This document shows positions 32,880-32,951 of a stretch of DNA of 32,951 nucleotides, in pieces. The first letter of the stretch is position 1; every line of letters starts with the position of its first letter. The notes under the pieces are model-generated. The model was not told the DNA's origin and searched no databases. It saw nothing but the letters and a program-made list of their open reading frames with translations. This DNA is from Clostridiales bacterium (lineage in GTDB: Bacteria > Bacillota > Clostridia > Mahellales > Mahellaceae). The position numbers were made by a program, and so were the translations under genes. The stretch is from contig JASGMM010000019.1 in the NCBI GenBank assembly GCA_030156435.1, positions 1 through 32,951 of the forward strand, given 5' to 3'.

Positions 32880-32951
32880 TCAATAGATTTCCAGCATAAC
32901 CTGTATAGCTTTCGGAATAGAGCCTAACAAAGGGTTAAACCATAGCATAAC
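32880..32951 (-). other. Possible C-terminal end of a gene entering from the right
   Basis: On the minus strand the frame from the window edge reads 23 codons to a TGA at 32882-32880. The residues (MLWFNPLLGSIPKAIQVM) look hydrophobic and protein-like. It would converge on the truncated cobA eight bases away. It is too short to identify. Confidence 0.25.

Overview
The window looks like chromosome of an anaerobic, endospore-forming low-to-mid GC Firmicute of class Clostridia. The support is a gerA/gerB/gerC-type spore germination operon, a PyrR-attenuated pyr operon with the NAD-linked (pyrK/pyrD) dihydroorotate dehydrogenase, strong purine-rich Shine-Dalgarno sites, TTGACA/TATAAT-type promoters and intrinsic terminators. 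Genes use AUA for isoleucine very heavily. A Mahella-like or Thermoanaerobacterales-like lineage is my guess from codon style only.

Layout. (1) 1-1390: 5'-truncated GNAT acetyltransferase remnant, then a ferritin-like/VIT1 fusion transporter. (2) 1472-3725: an intact IS1634-type insertion sequence of about 2.1 kb between two identical 71-bp repeats; each repeat carries the promoter of the following tRNA pair. (3) 3733-3937: a degenerate tRNA-Arg and a good tRNA-Thr. (4) 4081-13571: pyrimidine operon pyrR-pyrB-pyrC-pyrF-carB-pyrK-pyrD-pyrE with a readable PyrR attenuator at the front and a terminator at the end; carA is missing from the operon. (5) 13578-15334: DeoR-family regulator and a class II aldolase whose C-terminus looks like a microcompartment encapsulation peptide. 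(6) 15429-18123 (minus strand): NitT/TauT-type ABC importer, divergent from (7) 18350-21935: amidohydrolase, M20 amidohydrolase and a tandem HD/HD-GYP protein. (8) 21940-24764: tRNA-Leu, a beta-CASP metallo-beta-lactamase RNase-like protein, a MerR-type coiled-coil protein and a small membrane-anchored hypothetical protein. (9) 24879-28574: Rad52-like annealing protein, DUF1015 protein, ferritin-like diiron protein and a geranylgeranyl-reductase-type flavoprotein. (10) 28628-32447: gerABC-type germinant receptor operon. (11) 32497-end: 3'-truncated cob(I)alamin adenosyltransferase and possibly the tail of an opposing gene.

How the genes work together. The pyr operon encodes the route from carbamoyl phosphate to UMP, with PyrR sensing uridine nucleotides through the leader. 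CarB needs a glutaminase partner encoded elsewhere. The ABC importer and the two divergent hydrolases may form an uptake-and-hydrolysis module for an unknown amide or N-acyl substrate. The ger operon encodes the three parts of a nutrient receptor in the spore inner membrane.

The items I would examine first are the 71-bp flanking repeats of the IS and the adjacent degraded tRNA-Arg, the encapsulation-peptide-like tail on the aldolase, the hairpin that buries the gerA ribosome-binding site, and the truncated cobalamin adenosyltransferase. I saw no CRISPR array, prophage, toxin-antitoxin pair or clearly new multi-gene system.
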